Positions 19,856 to 30,399 of a DNA stretch of 64,000 nucleotides are shown here, in pieces. The notes under the pieces are model-generated. The model had not been told where the DNA came from and searched no databases. It saw only the letters and a program-made list of their open reading frames with translations. The stretch's first letter is position 1. Each line of letters opens with the position of its first letter. Source of the DNA: Aphanomyces cochlioides. Taxonomy: Eukaryota > Oomycota > Saprolegniomycetes > Saprolegniales > Verrucalvaceae. Where the stretch lies: contig JAHQRK010000010.1 of assembly GCA_019828595.1 (NCBI GenBank), positions 744,001-808,000 of the forward strand, read 5' to 3'. A program made the translations under genes and the position numbers.

Positions 19856-22173
19856 ATGGGGGCTGGGGCCGGGACGGCGGCTGGCATCAGCAAGTACAAA
19901 GTCGTCTCGAGGGATTTATCCCGGAATGCATCGGGCGTGAAGCCGCAGATCGCGACGATTCAGCACCAGATCCATGAAGCGAACGAACGACGCAAGTCTG
20001 TCGAGCTGCATCTTTCCAACAACCACCAGCAGCAGCTCGGTGGAAGCTCCGACTTGGTCGAACCTGCCAACCCGCGACCTCAATCTGCAGAATACCAAGT
20101 CTATCTCGCCTTCGCCAACAGCAAAGACAGCCTCGGGCGATCGGTCAAGGACCGCGTCGCTGGCATTCACGCCTCGCTTGTGACCAAGTACGGCAACATT
20201 TTGAATCTTGTCGATCTCTCATGGGAATCCCATGGCTTAGAGAGTTCGTCGTGTGGTTTGACAGCGAGAAATCTCTCGCGTCTAGTAAACTCATCGACCA
20301 CGGCGTGATCCGCTCGAGCGTCGTCGTCATCTTCCTCACGAGGAATTACATGAACCAAGTCAACAGCGACGGGCTCTTGGACAGCTCCCAGCATGAATTC
20401 TGTCTTGCGCTCGCGACGCAAGGACTCAGTCATATCATCCTCTGTGTCATGGAAGACGGCATGAAGCTCTACGTACGTCCTCTGCCTTGTCTTCTCAAAG
20501 TGGTTTTTTGCAGGACAACTTGACGGGCGAGTGGAGAGTCATCGTTGGCGAATGCGAATGTCTCGACTTCACGGACGAAGAGGTGCTTGATCTTGCTTGT
20601 GACGAGCTCGCGACGCGGATTCGTGCCCTCCTTGACGCGCCCAACGAACGGCTCATGCATCCATGCCCCGACGTCCTCGACAACATCAAAGATCTTGTCC
20701 GTCTGCTCAAAGACTCGTTGACTCCGCGGCCGACTTGCGTCAAAATCATGAAAGAACTCGTCGCGCTCGCCATGCTAGCTCCGTATGCTGACAGAATGGT
20801 CGACAAGGGCATCCTGCCCATCTTGGTGCGGGCTCTCCACGTTGATAAAGTCACAGGTACGGCGCTCTCGCCATCATGAAGTGGACGCTCGACTGGTTGT
20901 AGCCGAGAAGACAGACTTGGCGCTGCTGCTGCTCAAGATATTTGCTCGCACGAGTTGTATCTACCGTCGAAAGATCATCACGCTGCTGGAATCAAGGCAG
21001 CTCATGCCTCTGTGCGTGCAACTGCTTGTGGTACGTCTACGTCGTGCCATTGTCCATCAAGATGGAGTTGCTTCGACGGTAGGAAGGGGAAAGCGCAGCC
21101 AAGGAACACACGGCAGGACTTATTCGCAATCTCTTCTCGGGGGGAAGCATCAAGGCATTTGAAAAGAGCGAATATTTTCAAGTCCTTGTCAAAGAACTGC
21201 TGCACATGTTTGTCGACGGCACGAGCATCCAACAAGTACGCTCTCAATGGACGAGCAGGAGCTCCACGACGACGGCGTTCTGTAGTATGAGGCCGGCGCC
21301 GCGCTGAGTGCCATCGCATGCAACAAGGAATATCAGCCATCGATTGTCAACGCCAACGGGATTCGCATTTGTCTCGCCAAACTCACGAGCGAGGCAACAA
21401 TTGAAGGCGTGCGGGACAAAGCGGCGATCGTCTTGCGCTGCCTCAGTGCGACGGAAGCGAACCAAAAGGAAATCGGCATGGAAGGCGGCGTCGAAGCGTT
21501 CATGACTTTACTCCAAAATGGAACGCCAGGCCAGCGAGGTACTACCACCACCATGCTATTAGTACTTTGATGGAGTAGAAACGGCGTCGGCCGCGCTGAA
21601 TTGGCTCATGGAAGTCCAAGAAAATCGATCGATCCTCGTCAAAGAACACGGCATTCGCACACTGCTCAACTACGTCGTCCGTGGCCAAAAGGCACGCTAC
21701 TGATGGGCTCGCTGGGTCTTGACGATCGTGCTTTTGCGTAGTTTGTGAGGCAGCAAGCAATCAGCGCACTGAGTAAACTGGCGCCGCATTCAGAGTTTCA
21801 AGTGCCGCTCGCTCAAGCAGGCGTCCTTGGTACATAAGGCTATTGACAAGGCAAGCAGGATTGAATGGGAGTAGGGCCTTGCGTCGCTATCATGGAGACT
21901 GGCAACGACAGTCAAAAGACCGCAGCGTGTTCGATCTTGCTGGCCGTCGCTTCGACGGAAGCCATGGCCACGATGCACGAAGCGATTCCATCCATCATTA
22001 AAATGTACAACGGCGGCACGCTCTCTCAAAAGAATGCCGCCAAGCAAGTGCTCGAACGACTCTGTCGAAACAAGACATTCCGGGGCAATATACTCAACCT
22101 CGTTGGCAATGGTATACTTCTTGCGCTTGATCTTCATGCTCACCAGCGTATAGACAACTTGGTCATCAGGTGA
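19856..22173 (+). CDS. TIR + armadillo-repeat protein, 10 exons (left copy)
   Basis: Exons: 19856-20187, 20241-20472, 20514-20856, 20903-21030, 21083-21235, 21286-21538, 21579-21691, 21742-21829, 21875-22111 and 22154-22173. They join to 632 residues. The TIR domain (about 77-190) shows AEYQVYLAFANSKDSLGRSV, EFVVWFDSEKSLASSKLIDH, SSVVVIFLTRNYM and SSQHEF, where Glu163 sits where TIR NADases have their catalytic Glu. The rest (about 215-630) is a helical solenoid of armadillo-type repeats, with phrases such as GVRDKAAIVLRCLSATEANQ and GGVEAFMTLLQNG. TIR domains act as adaptors or cleave NAD+; activity here is inference. The intron at 21692-21741 uses a GC donor. The N-terminus (MGAGAGTAAG) is unlike the paralogue. 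The last two exons are less certain. Confidence 0.78.
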
Positions 22174-22923
22174 TAAGCTATACCGTCGATAGTGTCGCCT
22201 TGTCAGTAGCCACGCAAGTCATACGCATTGCTGTTCAGTCTCGTAGCCTGATGATGCCTCATTCGTCTTTCAGAAAGGTGATGGAATTTTGAATTCAATG
22301 AACTTTATAACTACCTGTGCTCACTCTTTGCTCGATCAAGCGAAAGATCAGCCTTCAGTAGACAACGACGGGGTCACGGGAGAGCAATTATAGATAGCAC
22401 GACAAGCATTTCAAGTCCTTCATGCGATAACAGTCTGTACTCCCACTTCTCCTTTGTCCACTTTGGACATTCTATTGCTCATAACAAGTCAATGCATGGC
22501 TCGCCAAACCCCTCGCGTGATGAAAAGTTCTACAAGCTCTGAACTTGACAAGAGGATACACTACCGCGACAGTAATCCCCCCTCCAGGCACGACAAATCT
22601 CAAGATTACTACAAGAGTCAACAGAACTTGTGTACAATAATCACGATCCATCAACATCATTCGCCTCACTCGCCAACCCAACGACACAAATTCTCGCGAT
22701 ATTCCCATGGGTACAATCTGTCATCACACCTTGTAAAAACACTGCAAAGCCACTGTTCTTTGCCTCATTTCAGCGCTTCTGTCCATTCGTTTCGTCGGTT
22801 TCGCAATACTCCAATTCCGTGTCCATCAAACAGAAAACTCGGTGAACTTGCCGTTTTCCAATGTTGGTCGTGACAATGTTGGTCCCATCAACGAGGTCAT
22901 GGTGCACTTTGCAATTGCCCGTC
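22174..22923. other. Intergenic region
   Basis: 750 bp between the left TIR-ARM gene and the aldolase-like gene. The plus-strand frame at 22454-22873 has no recognisable features and is not annotated. The aldolase promoter should lie at its right end. Confidence 0.45.
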
Positions 22924-24137
22924 ATGACGACCAAGCAACCAATCGAGCTTTCTCGACCCCATCCACCGAAAACGCCGGCTGAAGTCTTGGCGCAGCTCAG
23001 CACGGATGCCGTGGAGCTTGGCGTGACGACGCAGGATTTCTATGGGGATTTCAACAACTCGACGTCATGGCTTCGACAGTTCCAAGCCGAAGTGGCGGCG
23101 CGAGTGGGAAAACCCCGAGCGCTCTTTATGCCGTCTGGGGTCATGGCCCAGAGCATTGCGTTGAAGATTTACCAAGAACGAAGCGGTCGCAATGCCTTTG
23201 TCGCGCGATACAACTCACATATTCTCACCGCGGAGAAAGACTCCTACAAACACCTCCTCCACTTGGACGCGTTGGTCGTTCCCAGAGTCGAGGGCGTGGC
23301 GACTCAGTCGCATATTCGCTACGATGAAGTCGTGCCTCATTTGGACAATTTGACGACGCCCCCTGCTTCGATTGTGATTGAATTGCCAGAGCGAGAAGTC
23401 GGCGGCAGGATGATTCCGTTCGAAGAACTCGAACGCATTGTCCACCATGCCCGAGAACGTGGCGTCGCCGTGCACATGGACGGCGCTCGTCTCTGGGAAG
23501 GTATTCCGCATTTTTTCTCGACCCGTTTGAGCCGTGTATTGTAGCCGAAGGAGCGTTTGACCATTCACTGCATGAAGTTTCCGCTCTCTTTGACAGCATC
23601 TACGTCTCGTTTTACAAAGGCCTTGGAGGAATCACCGGCGCCATGCTCATTGGGGATGACGCGTTCATTGATGAAGCTCAAGTGTGGCTTCGTCGATTTG
23701 GCGGCAATGTCTACGCTCAGCTTCCATACGCTGTGTCATGTTGGGCGGCGTATCGTCGCCATTCCCACAAAGATTTTGTCGCGCGTCGTATCAAGTTGCA
23801 AGAAGTCGTCGCCGCGCTCATTGAAGCCCTTGGCGATTCATCGCCAGTGCGGTTTGAACCTCCAGTGCCTCAAGTGTCGATGGTGCATGTGTTTATCAAG
23901 GCCACCGTCGAGAAAGCCAATGCTGCTCGCGACGCTGCGCAAGAGGCGACTGGCATTCGAGTCTATGGCGGCGTGTGGCCGTCTGGCGTCGATGGTGAGA
24001 GCAAGTACGAGCTCAACATGGTACGCTTTCCTATTTTTCATGGCTTATGATGCTTCTAGGGAGCGTACAACTTGAACAATTCCATTGAAACTTGGGTGCG
24101 TGGCTGGCTCGCGTTTGTCGACGCGTTGAAACAGTAG
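22924..24137 (+). CDS. Threonine-aldolase-like PLP enzyme (beta-eliminating lyase family), 3 exons
   Basis: Exons 22924-23500, 23545-24020 and 24060-24137 join to 376 residues. It is a fold-type I pyridoxal-phosphate enzyme of the Beta_elim_lyase/threonine aldolase family, which splits L-threonine or related beta-hydroxy amino acids to glycine and an aldehyde. Visible motifs are GDFNNSTSWLRQFQAEVAAR near the start, PSGVMAQ, the cofactor-contact motif VHMDGARLWE, and SFYKGLGG with the Schiff-base Lys at about 217. The intron at 23501 interrupts directly after LWE. An upstream in-frame ATG at 22861 would add 21 residues; the ATG at 22924 gives a more typical start. The substrate may differ from threonine. 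The gene lies between two inverted SAM/TIR/ARM loci, with no obvious functional link. Confidence 0.87.
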
Positions 24138-24186
24138 ACAGTTGAAATGTGTGAGATTTTTTCATGTAAGCCAAAAATGCAAGAGG

Positions 24187-26694
24187 TTAAGATTCTTGCA
24201 ACGACGCCAAGTCTTTCCAGGGATGACTTAGAGCAGAAAAGAGTCGCTACCTTGACCGACAAAGTCCGCAATCGCAGGCTTGAGTGCTTTGCGCCGTCCA
24301 AGTTTGGACAATGTGTCGCTGGCGACGCGCTTTTGCGCCGCAGAGCCACGGTAGAGTAATTTCACGATGAGCGGAATCACAGGAGCCATTTCATGGACGA
24401 TCTCAGTCGATGCCAAGGCAGCTACGATGTGGCACGCCGATGTCTTTTGACTCTCTGTGCCTTGATCGAGCAGTAGTAAACAAGGCTCTATGAATATTTC
24501 GATGAAACATCGGCGTGAAATGGATTCATTGCTATACCTAGCGCCCCCGCGTCGGCTAAATGTTCATGGAAATGGCTATGGAGAGCGAGTTTGGCCAACG
24601 CACTGAAGGCTTGCTGGCAGAGCAACTGCGGGACAGAGTGAGCATTGCTTGCCTGTGATCCTTCCAGGGCATGCTCAACCAAGATTGAAATCCCATCGTC
24701 TTCGACGAGAATGCAGCGATTTTCCTCGATTTCCATGAGCCAGTTGAGAGCAATCGCACTTGTTTCTAAACGAGAGAGCTCAATGGACAAGCTAGAAGGA
24801 CGTGGTCACCTTGCTGAAAGGGCGAGCCTGTTTCTAAAAGAGTCAAGAAGGCATGGACGCCACCGTCGGATCCAATTTCACGCTGGTGGTCTTCCGACCC
24901 ACTGAGATGCCGCAACACCAGCGCGATGTTATCCCGCACGCCTTCGTCCAATCTATAGTTGGCGAGCTGCTCCAAGCAAACTCGAATGCCATTTGCACGA
25001 ACGACGAGTGTTTGGAGTTCTCGGTTCATTGCAATTGCACAGAGCGCAGCAGCAGCTTCGTACTATCCATCCATGGTCAAAGTCAACGACTGCATGCTGA
25101 TCTTGTCTACCTGGAGGTTGCCAATCTCCTTGGCAACGTGGCTCACGAGAACAACGACGCAATTTTGATACGCATCGCTGCTTGTATTCACAAGAGCGAC
25201 CACTTCTTCGGCTGCAAGGACTGTGCGTATCACAGCCGCTGCGTTTTCCATCGCGGCGCGAGACCCACGCTGACGCAACGCTCAATCAAGCCATGATGTC
25301 TAGCTTACCTTCAGGAGGTCTAACAATCGCGGCATGACGTCCATCTCAACCACAAGAGCAGCAGCTTTCCGTCGCGTGACTGCATGCGACCGACCAAGGA
25401 CTTTGAATAAAACGAGCGACAACTCGACAACGCGCTCTAAGACGTATGAACGTGGTGGAAGGAGGAAGAGCGACCTACCAGTAGTCATGCTGGGCTGTAA
25501 CAACGTTAGCAAGAGCGGCAAGACGCCTTTGGTAGCCATCTTGTCTGCGAGATGAGGTTGCATGGCTTGGCCCACCATGGTTTGGAGAACTTGCTCGCAA
25601 AGGTCAGGTGGAGCTGTTGGTTGCTTGAGAAAGCGAACGAGGGTCGTCACGCCTAAGCTAGCCACGTCATCCAGCGCTACCGATGGGTCGTAGCGGAGAT
25701 GTAAGCGGTGAATCGTCTCGGCCAGCTCGTCACAGCCGTCTTCAAGCAGCGATGGCTTCGTAAAGTCCATGCACTCGGCATCACCGACGATTTCACGAAA
25801 TTCACCAGTGAGACTATCCTACAAACTCAGTCAACTCAAGGTGAACCAAAGTTTGTCCAGACGTAGCGCATCATGTCTTCGTCAAGAACACAAAAGATCA
25901 TGCGACTGAGAGTATGTCGATGCAGAGCAGAGCTGAACTCGTACTGACACGGCGCTAGGGCGCCACTGCTGTTGACTTGGTTCATGTAACTCCGCGTGAG
26001 AAAAATGACCGCCACCGTCGAGTTGAGAAGGCCGTGGTCGATTAGCTTTGCAGACGCAACGGATTTTTCCGAGTCAAACCAGACGACGACATCTCTTCAG
26101 TAGCGCTTCAGTCGAGGATTTCAAGAGCGCAACTTACTTGGCAAGGAGAGCGGCATGGATGGCTGCAACTCGATCTCTCACTGATTTTCCATCACTGTCG
26201 ATCCCGCTGGCGTAGGAAAAGTAGGCGTGGTAGTCACAAGTTGTTGGCGTTTGATTGAGATGCGATTCTGTTTTCGATCGACGTTGTGGTGGTTTGAATG
26301 GCTTGGAGAGCGATTTGTGCGTCTTGCTTCGGATTGTCACCTTTGGTTTCACTGGTGACGTCGACTTGGAGCCGTCGAGATGGAGAGATGCTCTCACCGA
26401 AGCCTCAGCAGCACGTTGCGCGGTCTTGAACACATCAAAGAAGGACGAAATGACGCGGACGTGCTGTGGGTTGGTAATCGCAAGACATTCAATCAAAATT
26501 GGAAGTTCATGAGCGCCAAGGGAGCAGAGAAGAGGTCCGTCAATGTTGCGCTCAGTCGCTCCTACTGTGTATGACGTGTACTCGGGGCCAAGGCTCTCCA
26601 ACCATGCAGCCACATCTGCAGTGAGAGCCCATCGCGCGATGGCAAAGTCAAGTTTAGATGGATCTGTCGGCTTGGATAGCAATCCAACCCCCAT
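24187..26694 (-). CDS. SAM + TIR + armadillo-repeat protein (right copy)
   Basis: Exons (minus): 26694-26138, 26094-25863, 25818-25479, 25436-25309, 25269-25111, 25062-24810, 24765-24653, 24625-24538, 24487-24251 and 24194-24187. They join to 704 residues, or 713 if the 27 nt at 24626-24652 is kept as coding. Order: SAM (about 15-95; WLESLGPEYTSYTVGATERN), basic disordered linker (105-150), TIR (about 154-265; DYHAYFSYASGIDSDGKSV, DVVVWFDSEKSVASAKLIDH, STVAVIFLTRSYM, CQYEF with candidate catalytic Glu239), then armadillo-type repeats to the end. Exon lengths 232, 128, 253, 113, 88 and 237 are identical to the left paralogue. The start at 26694 is preferred over the Met at 26724 because it matches the left SAM ORF. 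SARM1 uses the same modules in the order ARM-SAM-SAM-TIR. An innate-immunity or NAD-linked role is inferred. The final 8-nt exon is tentative. Confidence 0.8.
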
Positions 26695-26969
26695 CGATTT
26701 GGAGTAAATATGAGAGCGTTTCATGAAACCGACAAGGTCGTTTGACGTTTCAAAAGTGTGAATTTCACCTCAACAGCTCCTCCTAACCCTCGTTGTAATG
26801 AAAGAGCTCACTGAGATGCAGATAACACGCCAGTCTAGCCAAAAAGGAAGCTCAGAGACGGCCAAACCATGCTGGCACTTGGTAAAGACTGGTCCCCAGC
26901 GGTGTCCAGTAAACGTATTTCATATAACTTGTCTTAGGAATGGACAGGAAGAGTAAATGTCCACGGTCT

Positions 26970-27457
26970 CTATGCTCCGACGTAGTGCATATCAACGTGC
27001 ATGATGCCATCTTCATCATACGGCTCCGACACGGCCTTGAAGCCCATACTCTCGTAAAACGCCTCCAAACGAGCCTGAGCTCCAATTTCAATCACACGCG
27101 TTGGCCACAACGCCTTGCATTCGACGATGGCCTTCTGAAACAGCACGCGACCCAAGCCTCCACCGCGAGCAGCGAGCGGGACAACCACGCGACTGATGAT
27201 GGGTCGAAATTGCTGGGGTCCTTTGGTCAATGCAGGGGGATCAATCGAGCATATCCGACGATAGACTGATCGACGGCCGAGCGACCGATCAAATGCCAGC
27301 ACACTTTGTCATACCCATCGACTTCATTCCAGATGCATTTTTGCTCCACGACAAAGACTTGAGCTCGAACTTGCATGGCATCGTAGAGTTATGCGACGGT
27401 GAGCTCGTTGAAAGACACGCATGTCCACTGAATCGTCGCCACGTCGATCGAACTCAT
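26970..27457 (-). pseudogene. ElaA-like GNAT acetyltransferase, copy 1, two lesions
   Basis: The frame from ATG 27457 has the ElaA/GNAT N-terminal pattern (LYDAMQVRAQVFVVEQKCIW, YDKVCWHLIG, VGYARLIP). It is broken by an in-frame TAA at 27389-27391, just before LYDAM, and by a frameshift in a run of five C (minus strand; 27235-27239). The rest continues in the neighbouring frame: PALTKGPQQF, then the acetyl-CoA-binding segment PIISRVVVPLAARGGGLGRV, GAQARLEAFYESMGFKAVSE and a normal end (GIMHVDMHYVGA). Adding one C would restore the reading. Intact ElaA proteins are about 150 residues, and this copy would match that. It is the most diverged of the three copies. Confidence 0.8.
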
Positions 27458-28226
27458 GTAAAATGAGCAATGTACAGCCAGCAAACTCGCCGAGGAACTT
27501 TCATGGAGTACTCGTTGGAGACGAAAAGATGATTGTGGCTCACAGCCACGCTGAACGTAATGACATGTCTTGGTGTTTCGCAATACGACTAGTTGCCAAC
27601 ACAACGACATCTTCCCAAAGCGTCCATCTTGTCCACACGAATTGCTGAGCTCCATGCAATGGGATGTGCAGTTACACCTATCATGTGATGCTGGAAGCAA
27701 CAATCTCAAGAGAACTTCATGAGACGACGCATTGACTATCCAGAGGCCATTAACAGAGCGTCAAATGACTTGACATACAATAAACAATCCAGGACCGTCC
27801 TGTCCATCTGTCTGGGGAAATCTTTTGCGGTTCTTGACACCATTACCACCAGGACACGATATCACCGCCTTTTCAGAACTCTCAAGGTCTCCACGCCACG
27901 ATTGACATGCAAAGATGCACCACCATTAACCTCTGAGGGCGGTAGCACAGAACAGAACGCTCTACGGGCGAATATGTAGTGTGGCACCCAAAGAATTACA
28001 CCAACCACCGCGTTTGCATCTGGAAATTGCTGCTTGGATGCTCTGGACGATCTCGCTGCCCAAGACTTCAATAGAATGTGGTTTTAGCTTGCAGAGCTCG
28101 CAAAATTCGTAACATTTCGAATGACAATTTGTCGGTAGAACATGAAGATTATCATTTAATATCTCAAAGTGGTCAAATCTAATCCGGTAGTTGGCTGGCA
28201 TGGCGTTTTGTGCAATGGAGAACGAG
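27458..28226. other. Intergenic region
   Basis: About 770 bp between the dead GNAT copy 1 and the metallo-beta-lactamase gene. The open frames here (27721-27979 plus, 27962-28339 minus) have no recognisable motif or are shadows. Nothing else is seen. Confidence 0.45.
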
Positions 28227-29141
28227 CTAGCCAAGCTTGATATGTAAGCCATCGAAAGACATTTCAACGTCGAGGCCATGGTCGCGCTGCATGTCATTTC
28301 GAATGACTTGGTTTGTTTCATTGTAGTCAAAGTCATCACTCATCCCGACAAAATAGGTCTTGATAGGACGGAGAGCTTTGACAACTTCCATCGCCTGGGG
28401 GAAATTCATATGCGCTCCGTGGACGTCTTCGAGGTATATCGCATCAATTACAAGCACGTCAATCGTTGCACCTCGAGACAAATGTGCCATCGTTGCTCCC
28501 GGTACTTCAGACACATCTGACAAGTACACGAAACGAGCACCAACGTCAGCACCGAATTCAAATCCACTGCACAAATAGCCTTTCCCATGGACTACTGGCA
28601 GCGCTGTGAATTGCATTCCAGCAGCTTGGAAGTTGTCAAAATCCTCAAACAGCTTCCAATCGAGCTTAGCTGTCCAACGGTAAGTAGCTCCTGGTGGCAG
28701 TGGTTTGTCCATGAGATATTCAAACTTGGGTAAGACTTCCTCTTTGGTGCGAGCATGGCAGTGCAAAAGCAGAGGTGATGCCGCAGTCTTGATGGACTCT
28801 CCAGTTTCAGTTGACCGCGACGTTTGAAGCACTTGAAGCTCGCGCAGATCGTCCAGTCCAAGGGTAGCATCGGCATGGCCATGCGTAAGAAGCACGGCAT
28901 CCACGTGGTCAACATTAATCGAAGGGAAGACGCTCAGAACCGCTTCACGAAACGTCTTGCCACAATCGACCAAGACATTTTTGCTGCCGTAGCGAATGAG
29001 TAAGCTGGGATTATTTCGGCGATTCTTGGAGTGAGGATTCGTGTGGGCATCGTGGCATACTGCACATAGCTCACCACTAAGGAGGCATCGAATCGATGGA
29101 ATGCCCGTGGACGTTCCAGTGCCTAGGAAGTGGACATCCAT
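28227..29141 (-). CDS. PhnP-like metallo-beta-lactamase-fold phosphodiesterase
   Basis: A single frame of 304 residues from ATG 29141. An in-frame ATG at 29189 would add 16 residues, but MDVHFLGTGTSTGIP is the usual start of the family. Motifs: FLGTGTSTGIP, a Cys pair (CAVC) where PhnP-type enzymes hold a structural metal, the metal-binding THGHADATLGLDDLR (His87, His89, Asp91), PVVHGKGY and YLSDVSEVPG. The HxHADA form, with Ala where RNase Z has His, is known in eukaryotic PhnP-like proteins. PhnP hydrolyses cyclic phosphoribose diesters; the substrate here is unknown. Near the C-terminus GMSDDFDY lacks the His expected in the last metal motif, so one ligand may differ. It is flanked by GNAT copies on both sides. 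Confidence 0.85.
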   Translation of the reverse strand: MDVHFLGTGTSTGIPSIRCLLSGELCAVCHDAHTNPHSKNRRNNPSLLIRYGSKNVLVDCGKTFREAVLSVFPSINVDHVDAVLLTHGHADATLGLDDLRELQVLQTSRSTETGESIKTAASPLLLHCHARTKEEVLPKFEYLMDKPLPPGATYRWTAKLDWKLFEDFDNFQAAGMQFTALPVVHGKGYLCSGFEFGADVGARFVYLSDVSEVPGATMAHLSRGATIDVLVIDAIYLEDVHGAHMNFPQAMEVVKALRPIKTYFVGMSDDFDYNETNQVIRNDMQRDHGLDVEMSFDGLHIKLG

Positions 29142-29578
29142 GGTACAGCCAAATTGTCGAAAAATATCTTCAGGAATATAAACTCTCATTAATGATATAT
29201 TAAATATTACAGTATATCATTTATTAAATGATGGATTATCCGGATATACGACCTCTTTATGTTTATATTGGATTGCGAAGGTTGTCAATGAGATCATGCC
29301 CAAGACCATGCCTTCGCCACAAGACAAAAGGTTACACAGCGATGATCGCTGACAAGAAGACTCAAAGCTACCAAGAGCGGTGAAAATAGAGTAAGCCATG
29401 ATAGCCACGACATTCGAGAAGTATACGTGATTTCCAGTTTTGCGGATTCCACATTCAAGGTTGGTTATTCCATAACGTTGCTGGAAAAACAGTTTGCATT
29501 TGAGCATGATGCTCCTTTGACACAGTACTTTTCAGCAGGTCTATGCCCTTGCTGATTGATGTCCAACACGCGCTGTAT
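29142..29578. other. Intergenic region
   Basis: An AT-rich stretch upstream of the metallo-beta-lactamase gene. A 96-codon minus-strand frame (29217-29507) lacks family motifs and is not annotated. A palindromic TATCCGGATA site lies near 29236. Confidence 0.4.
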
Positions 29579-30133
29579 TCAAGTGTGAGCTGTGTGAGCT
29601 GTGTGAGCGTAGCTCATGTTCAGGAGACGATGTAAATTGCATTCTGGGCTACGTTGCATGTCAATCAGCTTAACTCCATCCTCAACATACAGTACATGTA
29701 TGGCTCTGATATCGTTTGGAATCTCAAACTCGAGTAGAATTTCTCTAAGTAGGCCTGCGCTCCAAGATCGATGCCCAACTGTGGCCAAAGCGCGAGACAA
29801 ATCTTGATGACCCTTTCCCGTGAGGACGCGAGCTTGGCCAGAACCACGAGCTTCGGGTGCGATAACAACACGTCCAATCATGGGACGAAATTGGCTCTCG
29901 TCTTTAGCCTTGGGTGGCAGCACGCGCGCATAAGCTTGAACAGCATTGGTTGAGTCTGTACCGAGTACATTGAGACACTCTTTGTCAAGGTCATCCAAGT
30001 CTTTGTAGATACATTTCTGCTCCACATTGAATACGCCCACTCGAAGTTTCATCACATCGTAGAGCTCCAAGACCGTCCAGTCTTCCAGGGGCACATCGCT
30101 TCGCCAAGTGAGGGGCTCCGAATTCGTCGCCAT
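29579..30133 (-). pseudogene. ElaA-like GNAT acetyltransferase, copy 2, frameshifted twice
   Basis: The frame from ATG 30133 follows the intact copy 3 closely through RSDVPLEDWTVLELYDVMKL, FNVEQKCIYKDLDDLDKECL and MIGRVVIAPEARGSGQARVL. A +1 insertion in the G-rich stretch near 29823 then shifts the frame. The expected sequence (IKICLALWPQLGIDLGAQAY, LEKFYSSLRF) continues in another frame. A second insertion of about 11 nt after SEPY near 29690 returns to the original frame for VEDGVKLIDMQRSP. The result is an open 184-codon frame with about 40 wrong residues across the acetyl-CoA-binding core, so activity is very unlikely. The frame then runs on past the normal stop into a 9-bp tandem repeat encoding AHTAHTAHT. 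Confidence 0.8.
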
Positions 30134-30399
30134 CACGACTTGCTCTCAGTAAGCATGCCAACCAGCAAAATTCTCGTCTTCTCAGATGGAACAATTTCCA
30201 ACAAGATAAGCGCAGTCGACGTCGAGGAAACGAGGTACAATATCCTTAAGATCTCTTGGAAGAGCTGTAGACTGGTTGGTATGACAAGCTCTTAGTGCTG
30301 AGGACTTTGCTAAGGCAACGACGAATTTGATATGGGACGTGTTTTCAGACTTGTACATATCTGGTTGAAGATGAAGTTGGGATCATGATCTGAATTGAG

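Noticed and set aside
22454..22873. A 139-codon plus-strand ORF upstream of the aldolase gene
   Set aside because: Composition is that of non-coding DNA (His/Ser/Gln-rich without motif), and no splice structure supports it.
29217..29507. A 96-codon minus-strand ORF with hydrophobic patches
   Set aside because: There is no recognisable family, and its position in an AT-rich spacer suggests chance.
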